64,000 bases of DNA from Wyeomyia smithii (GCF_029784165.1 NC_073695.1:191359357-191423356); one strand, 5' to 3'; numbered from the stretch's first letter, positions 10,740-22,572 are shown. Translations and numbers: made by a program. Notes: generated from the letters alone by a model not told the origin.

Positions 10740-12317
10740 CTACACACTTAGATAATATCACCGAGTACGGTAAAATGAATTACCGAGATTTCAACAGCTG
10801 AGATCTGTGAAAACAACAATTGACTTGTCAAACTCTAACGAAATTCTCGCTAATATTTTACCGGGACTCAGAAATTTCAATTGTCGAATTATTACGAAAA
10901 TTTCGGTAAAATTTACTGAAGTACGCATTTTGCGATTTCTCAGATCAATCCAGGAAATGATGAAAACGATTAATTATCCGTATTCCGTATATTTTAATAA
11001 TTATTTTGTCAAATGATTCAACTTATTATACACGCAAAAGTTCAAGCTTTAATCATCCAATGTGTTCTTTCAATTCGCACAGAATTTGCTCTGACTTCGA
11101 ACAACCAATGCGTGATACGCGTAACGCAAAAGTTGTACAAGGAATACATTGACAGAGATCAAAATCAAAATATGTATCATATACACAAAAATCTTAATGT
11201 CTCGGTAAACTTCGGCTTCGGGCGAACGATCAGCTTCGAGGCGCTCAAAAAACCGTTCTTTACTTTCGCGAGCCGGTGCGTATCAACGGCTCGTGCATCC
11301 CTAAAAATCGTCAGCAACCGAAACAGCCAATAGCGAGCCTTGTTGCCGCGGAAGTTATTGACGCTGGTGCCAGTAACGCAGAACCGAATGCATGTGAGTG
11401 AAACCAGAGTCATAATTAAATGCAAAATGTTTTGGACTAATCTCATGTTTTTGTTTATTGTTAATGATTGAATGATGTTTTCAAATGACCTGATTCATGA
11501 AAGTGAATCGATCAGACAATAATTTCTTCAATGGAGTCAGTACCCAACTTATCAGTATTGATTGCTAGTTGCACTGTTTTAACGATGCCAACCTTCTGAA
11601 CATCGGCTGATGCTTTATAAGTGTAGTGGTTTGGAGCTGCGCTATACATTCAAAATACGCTAGAGAATCAAATGCGTTATGCCCAACGCACATGCGTTGT
11701 ACTGGTTCCAATTTTAATCAGTTACGCACACTCCAACTTTGCGTGTAGCATTGGTAGAAACAGGAGAGTTGTGTTGCTTCCTGGAAATAAAACAACATCC
11801 ATCACTGCAACTTCCATCCTGCGAAGCGAGTCGTTAACCTACAAAATTGAGTAAGAAAATAATTGTTTTTTTTTTAGTATTATATTTGCAATAAACACAA
11901 AATCTGAGAAATAATATTGTATACTTACTCAACATTTTAGGTTAATCTGAATATTACAGATTTCTCCTGATGATTAACCGCGAAACCTGTTCCTTTTACA
12001 TCTAAACCGAAACACGAACAAAACTGATAGTGAAGCTTTCGTTATTTTGACAGTTCTATTTTTCGGAATCTCGGTAAGAGCTTTTTTGGTTCAACGAGAT
12101 CTGGTGTCAAGCTTCTGAGATTCGGTATTTTAGTTTACTGAACTCCGAAATTTGCTGTTTTACGGATTTTTCGGCAAACAAATTCACGGTATCCCGGTAA
12201 AGACATTCGGTGTCCGATTTCTCAGTAATTTTGTTACGGAACAACGGTATACGAAAATTTTTTCAAGTAGTTCGGTATTTACTTTACCGAGAAAACATAA
12301 TGCAGTTGAGTGTGTAG
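10740..12317. mobile_element. possible non-autonomous DNA element with CGGTAA sub-terminal repeats
   Basis: The left boundary reads CTACACACTTA and the right boundary is its near complement, TGAGTGTGTAG. Both sub-terminal regions are crowded with the word TTACCGAG/CTCGGTAA or variants, a pattern typical of DNA-transposon ends. The terminal repeat is short (about 10 bp) and I found no convincing target duplication. No transposase is visible; the interior includes a coding-like patch at 11190-11410. Confidence 0.35.
11190..11410. other. GC-richer, coding-like patch of uncertain strand
   Basis: Codon-like composition stands out from the AT-rich surroundings. On the minus strand one frame stays open over 89 codons. 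On the plus strand a different frame is open to 11399 and meets a GTGAGTG donor-like word there. I could not tie either translation to a family. It may be a decayed exon carried in a transposon. Confidence 0.2.
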
Positions 12318-12514
12318 CAATACGTAACTAGGTAGCGCTGCTAGTCACATCAGCCTCGTACACCCGCGGAAAAACAATGAAGCAATCAGGTCACTATGTG
12401 GCGCTAGTGTACAAGTGATTCATAACGCATTCCTCTTTGAAAATTTACACGGAATTTTAGATCATTATGGTTGAACGTTGCTTGAACGTTGCTTGAACGT
12501 CTGTCTGTGGATTA

Positions 12515-12690
12515 ACCTTCCAGTTGGTCTCGAAGTACGATGCTCGCCTAGCAAGCGGGTCGTCGTAGGTGCGAGTCTCGGCTCGGGAGACTGTTAGTGT
12601 CAGTAGCATCGTAGCGCTAGCCCCGCCCTTTACATTAAGGATTGACTGCAAGGGAATAGCATCGCTGTCAGTTACCATACGTTTGACGCC
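12515..12690 (+). repeat. tRNA-derived SINE, second copy
   Basis: The head (TTGGTCTCGAAGTACGATG ... GTGCGAGTCTCGGCTCGGG) and the body word CGTAGCGCTAGCCCCGC match the SINE at 4196. The B box is altered (GTGCGAGTC instead of GTTCGAGTC), which should weaken polymerase III transcription. A further 3' segment (TTGACTGCGAAGTCTGTATG) is at about 12931-12950, suggesting the copy is interrupted. A triplicated 11-bp word TTGAACGTTGC-like run precedes it at 12473-12503. Confidence 0.7.
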
Positions 12691-13271
12691 GTACCAACAT
12701 CACTGGCACTGGCACCCGAAAAATGGACACCCCTTGTCTTCTGTTGAATCGAGCAAAATAACCGAATGTCTGTAATTTTTTTTTGCATTTCTGATAATTT
12801 TAAGCGATTTCCGCAATGTTAAGCATATTATTCGATACTTTATGTGATATTCAGTATACTCAGTTTGTTCCAAAATGAAGTGAACCAAATTGTGACGGCA
12901 GTTAAGGTGATTACTTTGCCAGTCCCTTGATTGACTGCGAAGTCTGTATGTTTAGGGTTGTCGCTGCTCTGAATTTATGGAGTACTCAATTGGACCCTGA
13001 CACAAGTAAAAGAGATTTTTAAGACTGTTCGCACTTACGCGGATTCTCATATGCAATTGTCAATCTATGTGTGAAAACAAAAGCAAAAATATTTCCTTTT
13101 TTCACTTTCGCAAGCAAAAACCAAACCAATATCAACAGAGTCGTCAGGGCCAATAGGATTTTGGGTAATTTCAACCTATTGTTATGTAGAAATGTTTCAC
13201 TGTGTATGTAGGATTCTTTTTTTATTGGGGTTTACGTTTTGAATATTTTTTATTACCGGGTTTCTACTCAC

Positions 13272-13397
13272 CTGTTGGTTACCGAAATTTTCGGCCAAAT
13301 ATTCGCCCAGTGAACTTAATTTTCCAAAAAAGCTAGCCGTAGAAGCACATAATCCAGATACTATTGCGTAGTAGGGCTTTGACTGAACCTTATCCAT
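13272..13397 (-). CDS. first coding exon of a TMEM42/EamA-like membrane protein (partial)
   Basis: Forty-two codons run from an ATG with a good context (GCAATGG at 13397) to a consensus donor, CAG|GTGAGT, whose GT is at 13271-13270; the exon ends in phase 0. The translation contains YYAIVSGLCASTASFFGKLSSL, a hydrophobic segment with the small-residue, FFGKL pattern I associate with the first membrane helix of TMEM42-type (EamA superfamily) proteins. These are small multi-pass membrane proteins of poorly known function. The frame stays open into the intron, so the exon end is set by the splice site. I could not find the remaining exons to the left with confidence; a coding-like patch at 11190-11410 is a weak candidate. 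The family name is from memory of the motif and could be wrong; that this is a real exon is more secure. Confidence 0.55.
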
Positions 13398-13840
13398 TGC
13401 GGAAATTGTACTGAATTTGGGAACAATATGGATAATAATACTAGCTCAATTTTTCCATGCAGCTGTCACTCAAAATTATTTGCAATGTTGTTAGTTTTAC
13501 GGTTACACATATATTTTAATGATACAAATCCCGTTCAGACATCAATACATCAAGTTTTTTACTATATATTTTGATAAATAATTTGTCAAAACATTGAGTG
13601 AGATTTCAAAAACAAACTGTCGAAAATTACAACTCATCTCTTTTTCGTAGGGACCTTGAGAAGAAAATTTGCTGTACTGAATTTGATGTCAAGCAAGCAG
13701 TCGTAGTGGGACCATTCGCCTGGATTGTGCAATCAGCGGACACCGATATTGATCGATTTTCCGTCAAATCGTGGCTTCTCTTTTTTACTGTTATTCTTCG
13801 ACAGCAGCCAAACGTTCGATTTTGATTAGCGAGCTACGTT
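13398..13840. promoter_or_regulatory. putative shared promoter between divergent genes
   Basis: About 450 bp separate the leftward TMEM42-like coding exon from the rightward non-coding exon candidate that ends at 14103. The segment must hold the 5' UTR and promoter of the leftward gene, and probably that of the rightward transcript. I see no strong TATA box. The 75-codon frame at 13598-13825 shows no known domain. Confidence 0.4.
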
Positions 13841-14103
13841 TTTGCGTTGGTATTCGAGAAAGAGTCGCGAAAAGACGTCGTCGTCGTCGTTGATTGACTT
13901 TTTTTTCTGAAGTGCAGTGTCGTGTGTCGCTTTTTCGATTCATAGGCCATTCGCGAAAATTTTCTTCACCCGTTTTCCGGAACTGAAAGTTAAAAAGAGC
14001 TGATCACGTCAGCTGTTGCGGTGGCAAAGCTGCGAAACAGTGACACCGTCATAAATCCACACGACGGAAGGAAAAGCACCAGGAACTGCGAATTCTTGTT
14101 GCT
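13841..14103 (+). other. candidate non-coding first exon with perfect splice donor
   Basis: This GC-richer stretch (CGT-repeat run, few A/T tracts) has no open frame. It ends in GCT|GTAAGTA at 14104, a perfect 5' splice site. Its texture is that of a dipteran 5' UTR exon, and it is divergent from the TMEM42-like gene. The 3' exons would lie farther right, possibly beyond the window. The start coordinate is a guess. Confidence 0.45.
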
Positions 14104-14710
14104 GTAAGTACTGTGCAATCGATTGGGTTTTATTTCTCGGTTGAGGCAACATTTGCTTTGCCGAAAATCTATTCTATACGGTTGTAATGTTTTTGCTGCA
14201 TCAACAGCCTCCGAAATCTGAGCTTAAAGTAGACAGCTCCGGGCTCAAAAGAAAAGTTTCCCTAGCAAAGCCACTATCAAAGATGGCTGTTTTGAAAATT
14301 TGTCTAAAGAAGCGAAAAAATCGATTTTAGTAATGGATATCTAAACAGTGTCTGCTTTTACAAATTGTCTTGCTTTTGTTTCGCCGTGATGCATTCAATT
14401 TTACACAGATAAATTGCGTAATAAAATGAAATTTCTTAGATCTCCGTTGCATGAAATCGCCATCACCAGCTGATGGACGACGGCTGGAATAATTGCAGAG
14501 TTTGACATTGGAACAGTTCGTGGAAAGTGTAGTGTCGGTGTTAGAGGGGAAGGACGCACGACTTTGAGTGAGGCGCACTCAATCGATGACACATAGCATC
14601 GAAATGCGGAATAATCTGCTAGTGGTTTGTTTTCTATTGTGTTTAAGAATAGTGCAAAGAGTATTAAATCTTACTTTATGCAGAACATTTCTTTATAAAT
14701 TGACTAGGTA
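14104..14710. other. probable intron sequence
   Basis: It follows the donor at 14104. I see nothing recognisable in it; overlapping minus-strand frames at 14327-14592 show no domain. Confidence 0.35.
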
Positions 14711-14798
14711 GGGTATCGAACGTCTTCGCCAGGGGTTTTCTTCGGCCCCCTTTTGCATAAGATTGCTGCAGAAAAACTGATGAAGACGTTCGATACCC
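14711..14798. mobile_element. 88-bp miniature inverted-repeat element
   Basis: Perfect 17-bp terminal inverted repeats (GGGTATCGAACGTCTTC and its complement) are flanked by TA on both sides (14709-14710 and 14799-14800). The TA duplication points to a Tc1/mariner-type parent. The interior is only about 54 bp, so this is an unusually small MITE. Confidence 0.75.
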
Positions 14799-14800
14799 TA

Positions 14801-16004
14801 TTATATCAGAAAAAAGTAAACTGAATAAGTTTTCCAATGGTTACAATGACGGACCTGATCTAACATAAAGAGTATAGTTTAAATTTCTCTCGCATCTAAT
14901 AAAACAATACATTTATATAAGAGGACATGGAACCTATTTTAAGCAGCTTATTGAACCTCCAGCTTATTGAAACAAAAAACACTAAATGTGGAAAAGGTGA
15001 ACCACAAACATAAGCATATCGATTTATTTACTTCCTTTCTCTCTATCAGTACTTTTTCAGACTGAGAAACTGATTTAGCAAACTTTTACAGTGATCAATT
15101 AAAGTTTCCTTACATCAAATCATGAAACTAGTTAGCAATATTGCTTCAAATATTTTATTTCAAATCATTATTCGATAATCCGAATATTCAGTAATTAAAA
15201 AAAAACTTTCCCAGCCCTATTATTCGGTGCAACTTTATTCGTAACGACGCGTTGCATTAAAATTTGTTAAATAGAAAAATAAGTTCCTGCGCTGCCAGGA
15301 ATTTGTCAATATTACTGAGTAAATTTCGTGCCTTCTGGTAGTTTCGCGCTACTGGAAAGAACCTTCTCAGTCGCGAACGGTATGTAGCCTGCAAAATCAT
15401 AAATTTCACGCCCTTGTCGCCAAAAATCACACTTCACTACGTAAAATATAATAAATATTGTACAGAACGAGGCAGGTTTATCAAGGCAATGATTAATAGT
15501 TCGTATGCTTCGGCTAATAAACAGTTTTAAATATTAATCTTCCCATGTGTCCCGTTTAGAACCCTTCTGTCCCGTTTCCCCTCGATAAAATCTAGTCATC
15601 CTATCTTAACTTGAAAAACGATGAACGTTCTATTTTTAAGGTGAAAAATTGAATTCATGTATCTAGCAGAAAGGCCAAAAGTTTTTGAAAAATGTCGACT
15701 TCTGCTCGAAAAATGAGAAAAATGTGCTTGAAATCTGAAAAAATCTATCCGTGATTAGAAATTCGCTCACGCAGGCAAAAGTCTGCAAAAATCTGCACAC
15801 ATTTAGAAAAAATCTGCGCAAATATGATGAGACCCTGACAAAAATCTGTAAAATTTATGAACTCCAAAAACCTGCGCATCTGGTATTCCTGGTGTCTTCA
15901 GCTAGTTTGTTTCATAAACAAAGTCATACTTTTGACGTTTTAAATTTTACAATCAATCCCCCTAACAGTTAGATACAAGCATTTTGTTTTCCTAATTCAC
16001 AGTA
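14801..16004. other. non-coding stretch
   Basis: No gene. A degenerate run of AAAATCTGCA-like words is present at about 15730-15880 and explains the frame at 15751-15972. Confidence 0.4.
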
Positions 16005-16932
16005 TACTGCCCATAATTCAAAAATTGGCTAATATGCCATAGGCATCAAATCGAGAAAAACGCATTTTAAAGTTTTTTGTCGGTACATCATATTTTGACT
16101 GTCCATGACAACTTCTTTATTGAGTATATCACCCTTCATATATGCTGGAACCTTGCCGTTGAGTTGAAACAGAGAAATCTGTTAAAAATACGCCACGTAT
16201 TTTTAACGCAGTAGTGGTTTTCCTAACTTTTATAAACGAAAGGTTAATTGAAAAAAACGGTGTGCAATTTGGCTAATATCCAGACGATGTGAATTATATC
16301 GTGCACATTGGTGATGAAAATGGTTTTAAATTTAGTAGAACAACACAGAAGCACAAGTGAGGACGAAAAAGACGACGAGACAATTGTTTCGTGCAACAGT
16401 ATAACAAAATAACGAAAATATATTTATTTTTTTCATCAAAACCCAAATTAAATCTGAATCTTCTCTTTAATATTATTTCTAATCAAAGAGCTAAATAGCA
16501 TATAAAGATAGAATGTAAAAATTCATGACAGAAGGAAACAGTAACGCGTTTTGATCATTGGGTTTCGCAGCACAACAAATAAATTTTTGTTGCATCAAAT
16601 ATTCTTCGTAAAAAGTCAAACTAGATGCAAGGGCTCGCTTACCTGTCGCCAGTAACCACCAGGCTACAACACACTTTCGAAAGTTAGACGAAACAAAGTA
16701 CAGCAATAATACACTGGTTCGTGATCATGACACAGGTAGAAACATATTGGATATTAGCCAACTTCTCAATTATTTTGGATATTAGCCAAAATTGTTTCAC
16801 ATTTGCTGCCTTCCCGAATGAATTTTTTGACAATCCTCAGGGACCTTGTTTAGGGTGTTTACCATCACGAGAAACTGTTTTCTCGATTTTGGTAAAAAGT
16901 CATATTAGCCAATTTTTGAATTATGGGCAGTA
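16005..16932. mobile_element. TA-flanked non-autonomous DNA transposon, 928 bp
   Basis: Terminal inverted repeats of about 32 bp are perfect (left begins TACTGCCCATAATTCAAAAA; the right end is its complement). TA flanks both ends (16003-16004, 16933-16934). Words of the type TTGGCTAATAT recur inside near both ends. An internal hairpin, GTTAAAAATACG with its complement 3 nt away, lies at about 16180-16206. No transposase frame is seen. Confidence 0.8.
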
Positions 16933-16934
16933 TA

Positions 16935-17499
16935 GTAGATTGCATTACATGGAAAATAGATAAAAACAATTTTTTTAGCGTGTCATATCCGATTTCGTTG
17001 AAACTTTTCAAAGTAGTTCCTTTTCGATAATAAAATCATTTTATGGTATCCACTGTTTATGTTAACCCATGACTGCTGCTTTGAAAGGACCAACCCAAAA
17101 ATGCGACTGTTGGATAAAAATTCCTATATCAAAAAAACGACTCGTTTGATTGAAATGGTGTCTTCAGCAAAGCTGTAGGTAATAAGATTTCGTTTCTAGG
17201 AAAAATAAGTATACTGTGAAAAATGTTTTTTTCTTTGCCAAATTTTACAAATTGTCACAAAATATTAAATGTCGTCATAGAAAGCTGCAGTGAAACACAT
17301 GATTTATAAGTAAAAACATGTGTGTGTGGAAAATAAAAAAAGACAGTTGCAATTAGAAATCAGAAAAAAGAATTATAAGTTTCAATTAATCCTACTAGAA
17401 ATTTGAGAGGTTAATATTGAAAATATTACTAGTCCGTACAATTACGTATATCGACTGCGACATACAGTGATCATCAGTGCTTATGTGGACTGGTAAAGA
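16935..17499. other. non-coding stretch
   Basis: AT-rich; no gene. It may include the degraded 3' flank of the Penelope-like element that follows. Confidence 0.35.
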
Positions 17500-17699
17500 G
17501 CAAAGCGTAAATCCTGTTTCTTATTTGTAGTAGGTAAAAATGAAATTCAGCCCCCTTACCCTTAATTGGAGTTAGGTAGTGTATTATGCGGTCGGTAGTT
17601 TACCGTACTATGTCTAGAGTTTTTGGAAAGAAGATTGAATAGTTACCTGCGTCTTTGTTGAGAAGTGTGGATGAGTATTGTTTTTAAATTTCTGAACTT

Positions 17700-18300
17700 T
17701 CAGTTACGTCTAATTTCCATAAATTATTAACGGGACGGAGCAGGTGGATGTTATCCGAAGTTAGTGGATGTTCCGCGTTAAAATATGTTCAGCCACTTTT
17801 GATTTTAAAAGGTGTGGTGGGGCATTTTATGAAACTATACTTGCTTTTGTTACTTCTGCGAAATGTTCTTTGAAACGTATCCCTAGGTTACGTTTAGTTT
17901 GTCCAATGTAAACCATATCACAGTGACTGCATGCAATTTTATAAATTCCAGCTTTGTTCAGGGTCAATAGGGTCTTTGGTAGACCCCAATTTTGTTTAGA
18001 GTTGGGTATTTCTACTAGTGTAGACAATATCCATCCCACATTTTCTAAATTTTGAACGAAGTGCTCGTGTCAAGTTAACGTCATATTCAACGGATACCCT
18101 TTTCAGGGTATCAATAATTCAGGGTATAAGATTTCCGAAATCGAGCACGATTCTTTTCATCAACAAAAGCTTGAATGATACTTTCATTATAGCCGCTTAG
18201 TTTGGCATTTTCGAAAATATATTCCAGTTCTTTTTGCTAGGCTACTTTACTTAGAGGTCTTAGAGGTAAAGTTTCCATACGGTGGATCATATGATGAAAA
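17700..18300 (-). pseudogene. Penelope-like retroelement: GIY-YIG endonuclease domain
   Basis: On the minus strand, from about 18290 down to 17770, broken frames carry the end of a Penelope-like element polyprotein. The clearest part (18039-17827) contains AGIYKIACSHCDMVYIGQTKRNLGIRFKEH in two readable blocks: the GIY and YIG halves, the C-x-x-C between them that Penelope endonucleases carry, the catalytic-type Arg in the TKRNLGIRF helix and a following KEH. Upstream pieces in other frames are consistent with the linker between RT and endonuclease, and downstream KSKVAEHIL fits the domain's C-terminal side. Stops and frameshifts make it non-functional. GIY-YIG domains also occur in other proteins, but this C-x-x-C spacing and the N-terminal partner at 18727-19000 favour Penelope. 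Confidence 0.8.
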
Positions 18301-18726
18301 GATGCCTTTTATCCACCAAACCATCTCGGTGGATCAGAATTCGTGAAACGGATCACTAAAAATCGCGATGTCTAATATTTCCAAATAAATATTAAAAACT
18401 TTAAGAATTTCAGTCGGGAAGTTGATTTTCCAATTTTTATTGAATTTGAATAAATTTTGAAGTTGTTATTGTCATTTGAATTTTAGGTCAATGTTCTTTT
18501 AAAATAGACATATCTTTAAAACTATTGCATCGAATTTGATGAATTTTCACAGCAGATGCATCCTAAACTGTAGTTTATGAAAATATTTTTTTTGAAATTT
18601 TTTTTTCAATAGCAACTATTTGAAACAACATGTCAAAAAATTTAGTTCTGGGACACTGAAAAATCTCAAGTATTTTTGACAAAATTTCGAAACTCCTAAA
18701 AATTTCGAGTTGGTGTTATTTTTAGT
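18300..18726. other. non-coding sequence where the Penelope RT domain should be
   Basis: The reverse-transcriptase core is missing between the N-terminal and endonuclease parts of the Penelope relic. The stretch is AT-rich with no reverse-transcriptase motifs, so it is either deleted and replaced or filled by another insertion. Confidence 0.4.
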
Positions 18727-19060
18727 TCAGAAGATATGGGCTTTTAAAGATTGTGCCGCGCAAATTTTCATATAAAGAAAGTTGATGCTACTCTTCAAAC
18801 ACTCCCGTTCCATATTTTTCCCCATGGAAAGGGTTATAGGATTTTCAACTTTTACTCTATGACTCGTGGGAGTGACATGGTATTTCAAACAATTCTTAAG
18901 GAAGGAAATAGATTTGTGGATATCCTCAATGCTCTTTTTTAACTTTAAAAACCTAGTTGGCTCATTTGGCTTGGATGCCATTGTCAAATTTGAAAAATCT
19001 TTGCTGAGCGTCTTAGAAGAATGATATAAAAAATCAGAAAAAAGAATTATAAATTTCCAA
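18727..19060 (-). pseudogene. Penelope-like retroelement: N-terminal region
   Basis: The minus-strand frame contains RFLKLKKSIEDIHKSISFL followed by KNCLKYHVTPTSHRVKV. This is the pattern of the conserved N-terminal region of Penelope-like polyproteins (K/D-rich helix, then LKNC, then TP.SH). It is in the same orientation and correct order relative to the GIY-YIG part about 700 bp downstream on the minus strand. The open frame (133 codons) starts farther upstream in unrelated sequence. Only the N-terminal part survives. Confidence 0.65.
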
Positions 19061-19129
19061 TAAACTCTACTAGAAATTTGAGAAGTAAATATTGAAAATA
19101 TTACCTGTTTGTTGCAATTATCTTTCATT

Positions 19130-19967
19130 TCTGCGAATATCTTAGTTTCGGGATCTAGAAGGTGTCGGCTCTACCAACCTTCCAAAGACCCTTCACAGAA
19201 TGACTGAGTACTTGCAATATATTCCGGAGTAATTTTCCATTCGGTAAGCCAAGCCTCAAAATAATATTAGAATCTTAAAGATTTTATTATTTCCAGAATT
19301 TCAATTTTTTGATACATTTATATAAAAAAATGACCCGTATATAATGTTATGTTATATTTAATGACTAGAGGAGTGCCAAATAGTAGAATGAATAAATCTT
19401 ACCATGTATACGTATTAAAATAAAACCTAAGTTTGTGCCAAAATATTACCTAAAATTTGATGACATATAGCTAAACTTGTAATAAATAATGTGTAAATCG
19501 ATCGCTTCCGCAAATGCAACACTTAGAAAATTTAACTAAAAATATTAATGATAAAGTAAAAACTTCAGCAAAAAAGAAAAGAAAAGACATTTACTATTTG
19601 CAATGCATTTGCTCCATTTACGGTGAAAACAGCAGCACTGGCTGTCCACTCGGACCTGCACCCAATCTTTCATGCAAACCTTCATGTAGTAAGCAAATAA
19701 CGCTCCTTTTGATTGCCACTTCCTATGTATGAAGTACAATTTTGGAAGTAACAAGATCAATTTAAACTACCTTCCGCATGTGCACTATACTTATCTTTAG
19801 CAGCATCGTTCTAGTTCACTTCCACTATAATACGTGTTTCCGTAGTCCCAATTACACAACTGAGCCGATACAGAATTGACTGCACTTTAAAAAGCAATTT
19901 TGCCCGATTTATAAGTAAAAACATGTACCAAAAATCAAATAACTTTGAAGCGGCAGAAAGCGAAACT
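19130..19967. other. non-coding stretch
   Basis: No gene or repeat boundary recognised; the short frames at 19514-19760 on both strands show no domain. Confidence 0.4.
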
Positions 19968-19975
19968 AAAATTAG

Positions 19976-20765
19976 CAGTGGTGGGCACCGCTAACCGAAA
20001 ATTTAGCGACGCTAATCGCTAAGTCGCTAACCGGAAAATTTAGCTCGATAATCGCTAAACGCTAAACCCACATTAGTGGAACTTTCGCTAATCGCTAACT
20101 TTTTGATATGTAAATAGTCATATCGCTATATTTCTTGCTCGTGTTTTGTAAGATTTGGACCACTTTGATCTTTTGTGGTAAAACAAACGAAAACAATTAC
20201 TTTTTAAAGCTATTTACAATAAGAGGTTCACGAAACGGTATTCATATTTGATTTTGTAAAAACAAGAATAACAAAAGTTATTTAGCTTGCATTGAAAATA
20301 GATTCTCTTAGGAATGTTTTCATAAAAATTTAATTATTATCTGAATCGAAAAAGTAGAACCAAAGTTGTCATAATTTCAAGCGCATTGCAATTTACCAAA
20401 GTTCTTGGTGTGCCGAAAATTCAATCTAGACCTTATGCTTGTTTTTTAAAACGCTCCTGTGGCTTGTACGATAACTGGAACTACATTTTAGGGTAAAAAA
20501 ACTGACAAAAGTAACTTTCGCAGTAAAGTATGTTCATCTTTCGAAGCAATTTACGTACGCCATCAGCAATTCACAGTTATTCTAAATATTTCTATTGTCC
20601 CTTCTCTACAAAATTTAGCGAATTAGCGATTAGCGTTTCGAAGGCCAAAATTTTAGCGACGCTAACAGTTTCGCTAACCAGCTCAAAAATTAGCGAAATC
20701 GCTAAATCGCTAACTGAATTTTAGCGTCGCTAATTAGCGAATTAGCGGAATGGTGCCCACCACTG
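19976..20765. mobile_element. hAT-type non-autonomous element 1 (790 bp)
   Basis: The left end is CAGTGGTGGGCACC and the right end is its exact complement GGTGCCCACCACTG. Both are flanked by the same 8 bp, AAAATTAG (19968-19975 and 20766-20773). An 8-bp duplication with ends beginning CAGTG is diagnostic of the hAT superfamily. About 130 bp at each end is packed with GCTAA/TTAGC words (TTAGCGACGCTAATCGCTAA-like), probable transposase binding sites. No transposase is encoded. Confidence 0.9.
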
Positions 20766-20773
20766 AAAATTAG

Positions 20774-22572
20774 ATTTTTTGAATAGTTGAGACTGACATC
20801 TTCCAATTTAAGAAGAGTATAAAGATGGTACGGGGTATGGGTAAATCCCTTTTTCAAGTATTTGAAATTAGTTAAAAATTGTGTTTTCATGTGTGCGAAA
20901 CTTCTGTTTAACCTTGACATGGTGAGATATATTTATCTATCTAAACATAATATCATCATTATTCAGAATAACCTGCATTTTCTAGGGTAGAGATGATCGA
21001 AATATTTTTTTCTGATTTCATTCATTTCATTTCAAATGTTGAACAACAACTTCTTCTACGAGTACGACTCGAGGGAATGTGCTATGAGCAATAACATCGA
21101 GTACAACATAGAGACGTCAAATCTAATGTTCTTGCTCTTTTCTATATTCTGCTCGTGTTATGAAGTGTTTTTACTTAGATTAAATTTTTTTTTTAGATGA
21201 AAACCAGATCCATTGTGTCTACAAAACAATGAAAACAATCCGACCTCTATTGATGTTTTTGTATCAGGTTTGACGTTTTTGTGTCTTCGATGTTATACTC
21301 TGCCAATGTACAGTGAGGGATAGAAAAAGGCATACCCCCGGTATGACCATCTCTACTACATAACTACTACGACGTAACGCTGTGACACTATGAGTTGTTC
21401 TGGAAAAACTGGGAAGGTAGTTCCGGATCTTCTGGAGGCTTACTTGGTGGGGCCACCTTGGAATATATCTCGACCAAAGGACCATCAGTGCTAAATGTTT
21501 CAGACATATAGAGTGTGAGATCCCTTGTTGAGAATATTACAGAGTAGGCTGTCCCAAAACAAACGATGTTGCAAAAGGTGCTTAGCCCTAAATTGAAAGA
21601 TAATAATATTTATAGCATTTTTGTAGAACATTTCGACTTTCTAAAAAAATGTTTTCAGGTTGCCCAAACGTGATTTATGAAAAAATGACTTTTTTAAAGT
21701 TACAAAACCACTCTTTGCCCTTTTTTCAATTCTGTTTGATTCCCATATTATTTTCATTTTTGTGGGGTTGTTTTCGAATATTTTGCATGGTTTAGTTCAG
21801 CATCGCATTCAATTATTTGACTCACAGACAACGTTGTTACCAGATAAATCTGAATTTTGCCAGATTTCTGTTTAAGCTCCAGCAATTTTATCCGAAAATG
21901 TGTACCAAATTTTTGCCAGAGTTTTTATTTTCGTTTTGCCAGATTTTATTCAAAACTTAGTGGCTACCCTCTTCATAGAGCCCATTGAACATCGCAGAAA
22001 AGTGGATTTTTCTATAAATTTTAGATAAAACGCTTTAAAACACAAAAAAAAATTTTTTTTATCAAGAACTGGAATTTGTACTGCAAAGCTGGATTCAAGG
22101 CGAAAATTTACATCCTTGATGTCTTATCGGGGGTTGAGATATTTTGAGGCATTTTTACATGTGATGGAAAACCATGCTTTTCACGAATGTGTGAAACTGT
22201 GACTGAAAATACTTATTTTTCATTATAACTCTTTCCCATGAATTTCTGTATTTTGATGACCTTCTACAGAATTGTCCGATTTTCAATGGTTTCAATTTTT
22301 GCTGAAGATTTCAAAACTCTATATATAAAAATAACAAATTTATTTGAAAAAGTACGAATATTCATGCAAAAGATTTTTTTCATTAAGACAATCAAAAAGA
22401 CTCTATTAGACAAATGTTATAATATAATCTTCTGGAAGTAGAATCGACGTGCTTTCAGTATATCAAATAGCTATCTGCGTATTTTTGCGTACGAATAAGA
22501 AATTTTACGTTAAACTAACCCTTGAAAAACCGTTAATGGTTGAATAACTTTTTAATTTCGAACTGAAGCTAG
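20774..22572. other. non-coding part of the duplicated unit, copy 1
   Basis: AT-rich; no gene. Frames at 21264-21485 and 22238-22441 recur unchanged in copy 2 only because the DNA is duplicated. Confidence 0.5.

Noticed and set aside
10290..10751. Five overlapping frames on both strands
   Set aside because: They mirror each other through a GC-rich patch; none has a recognisable domain.
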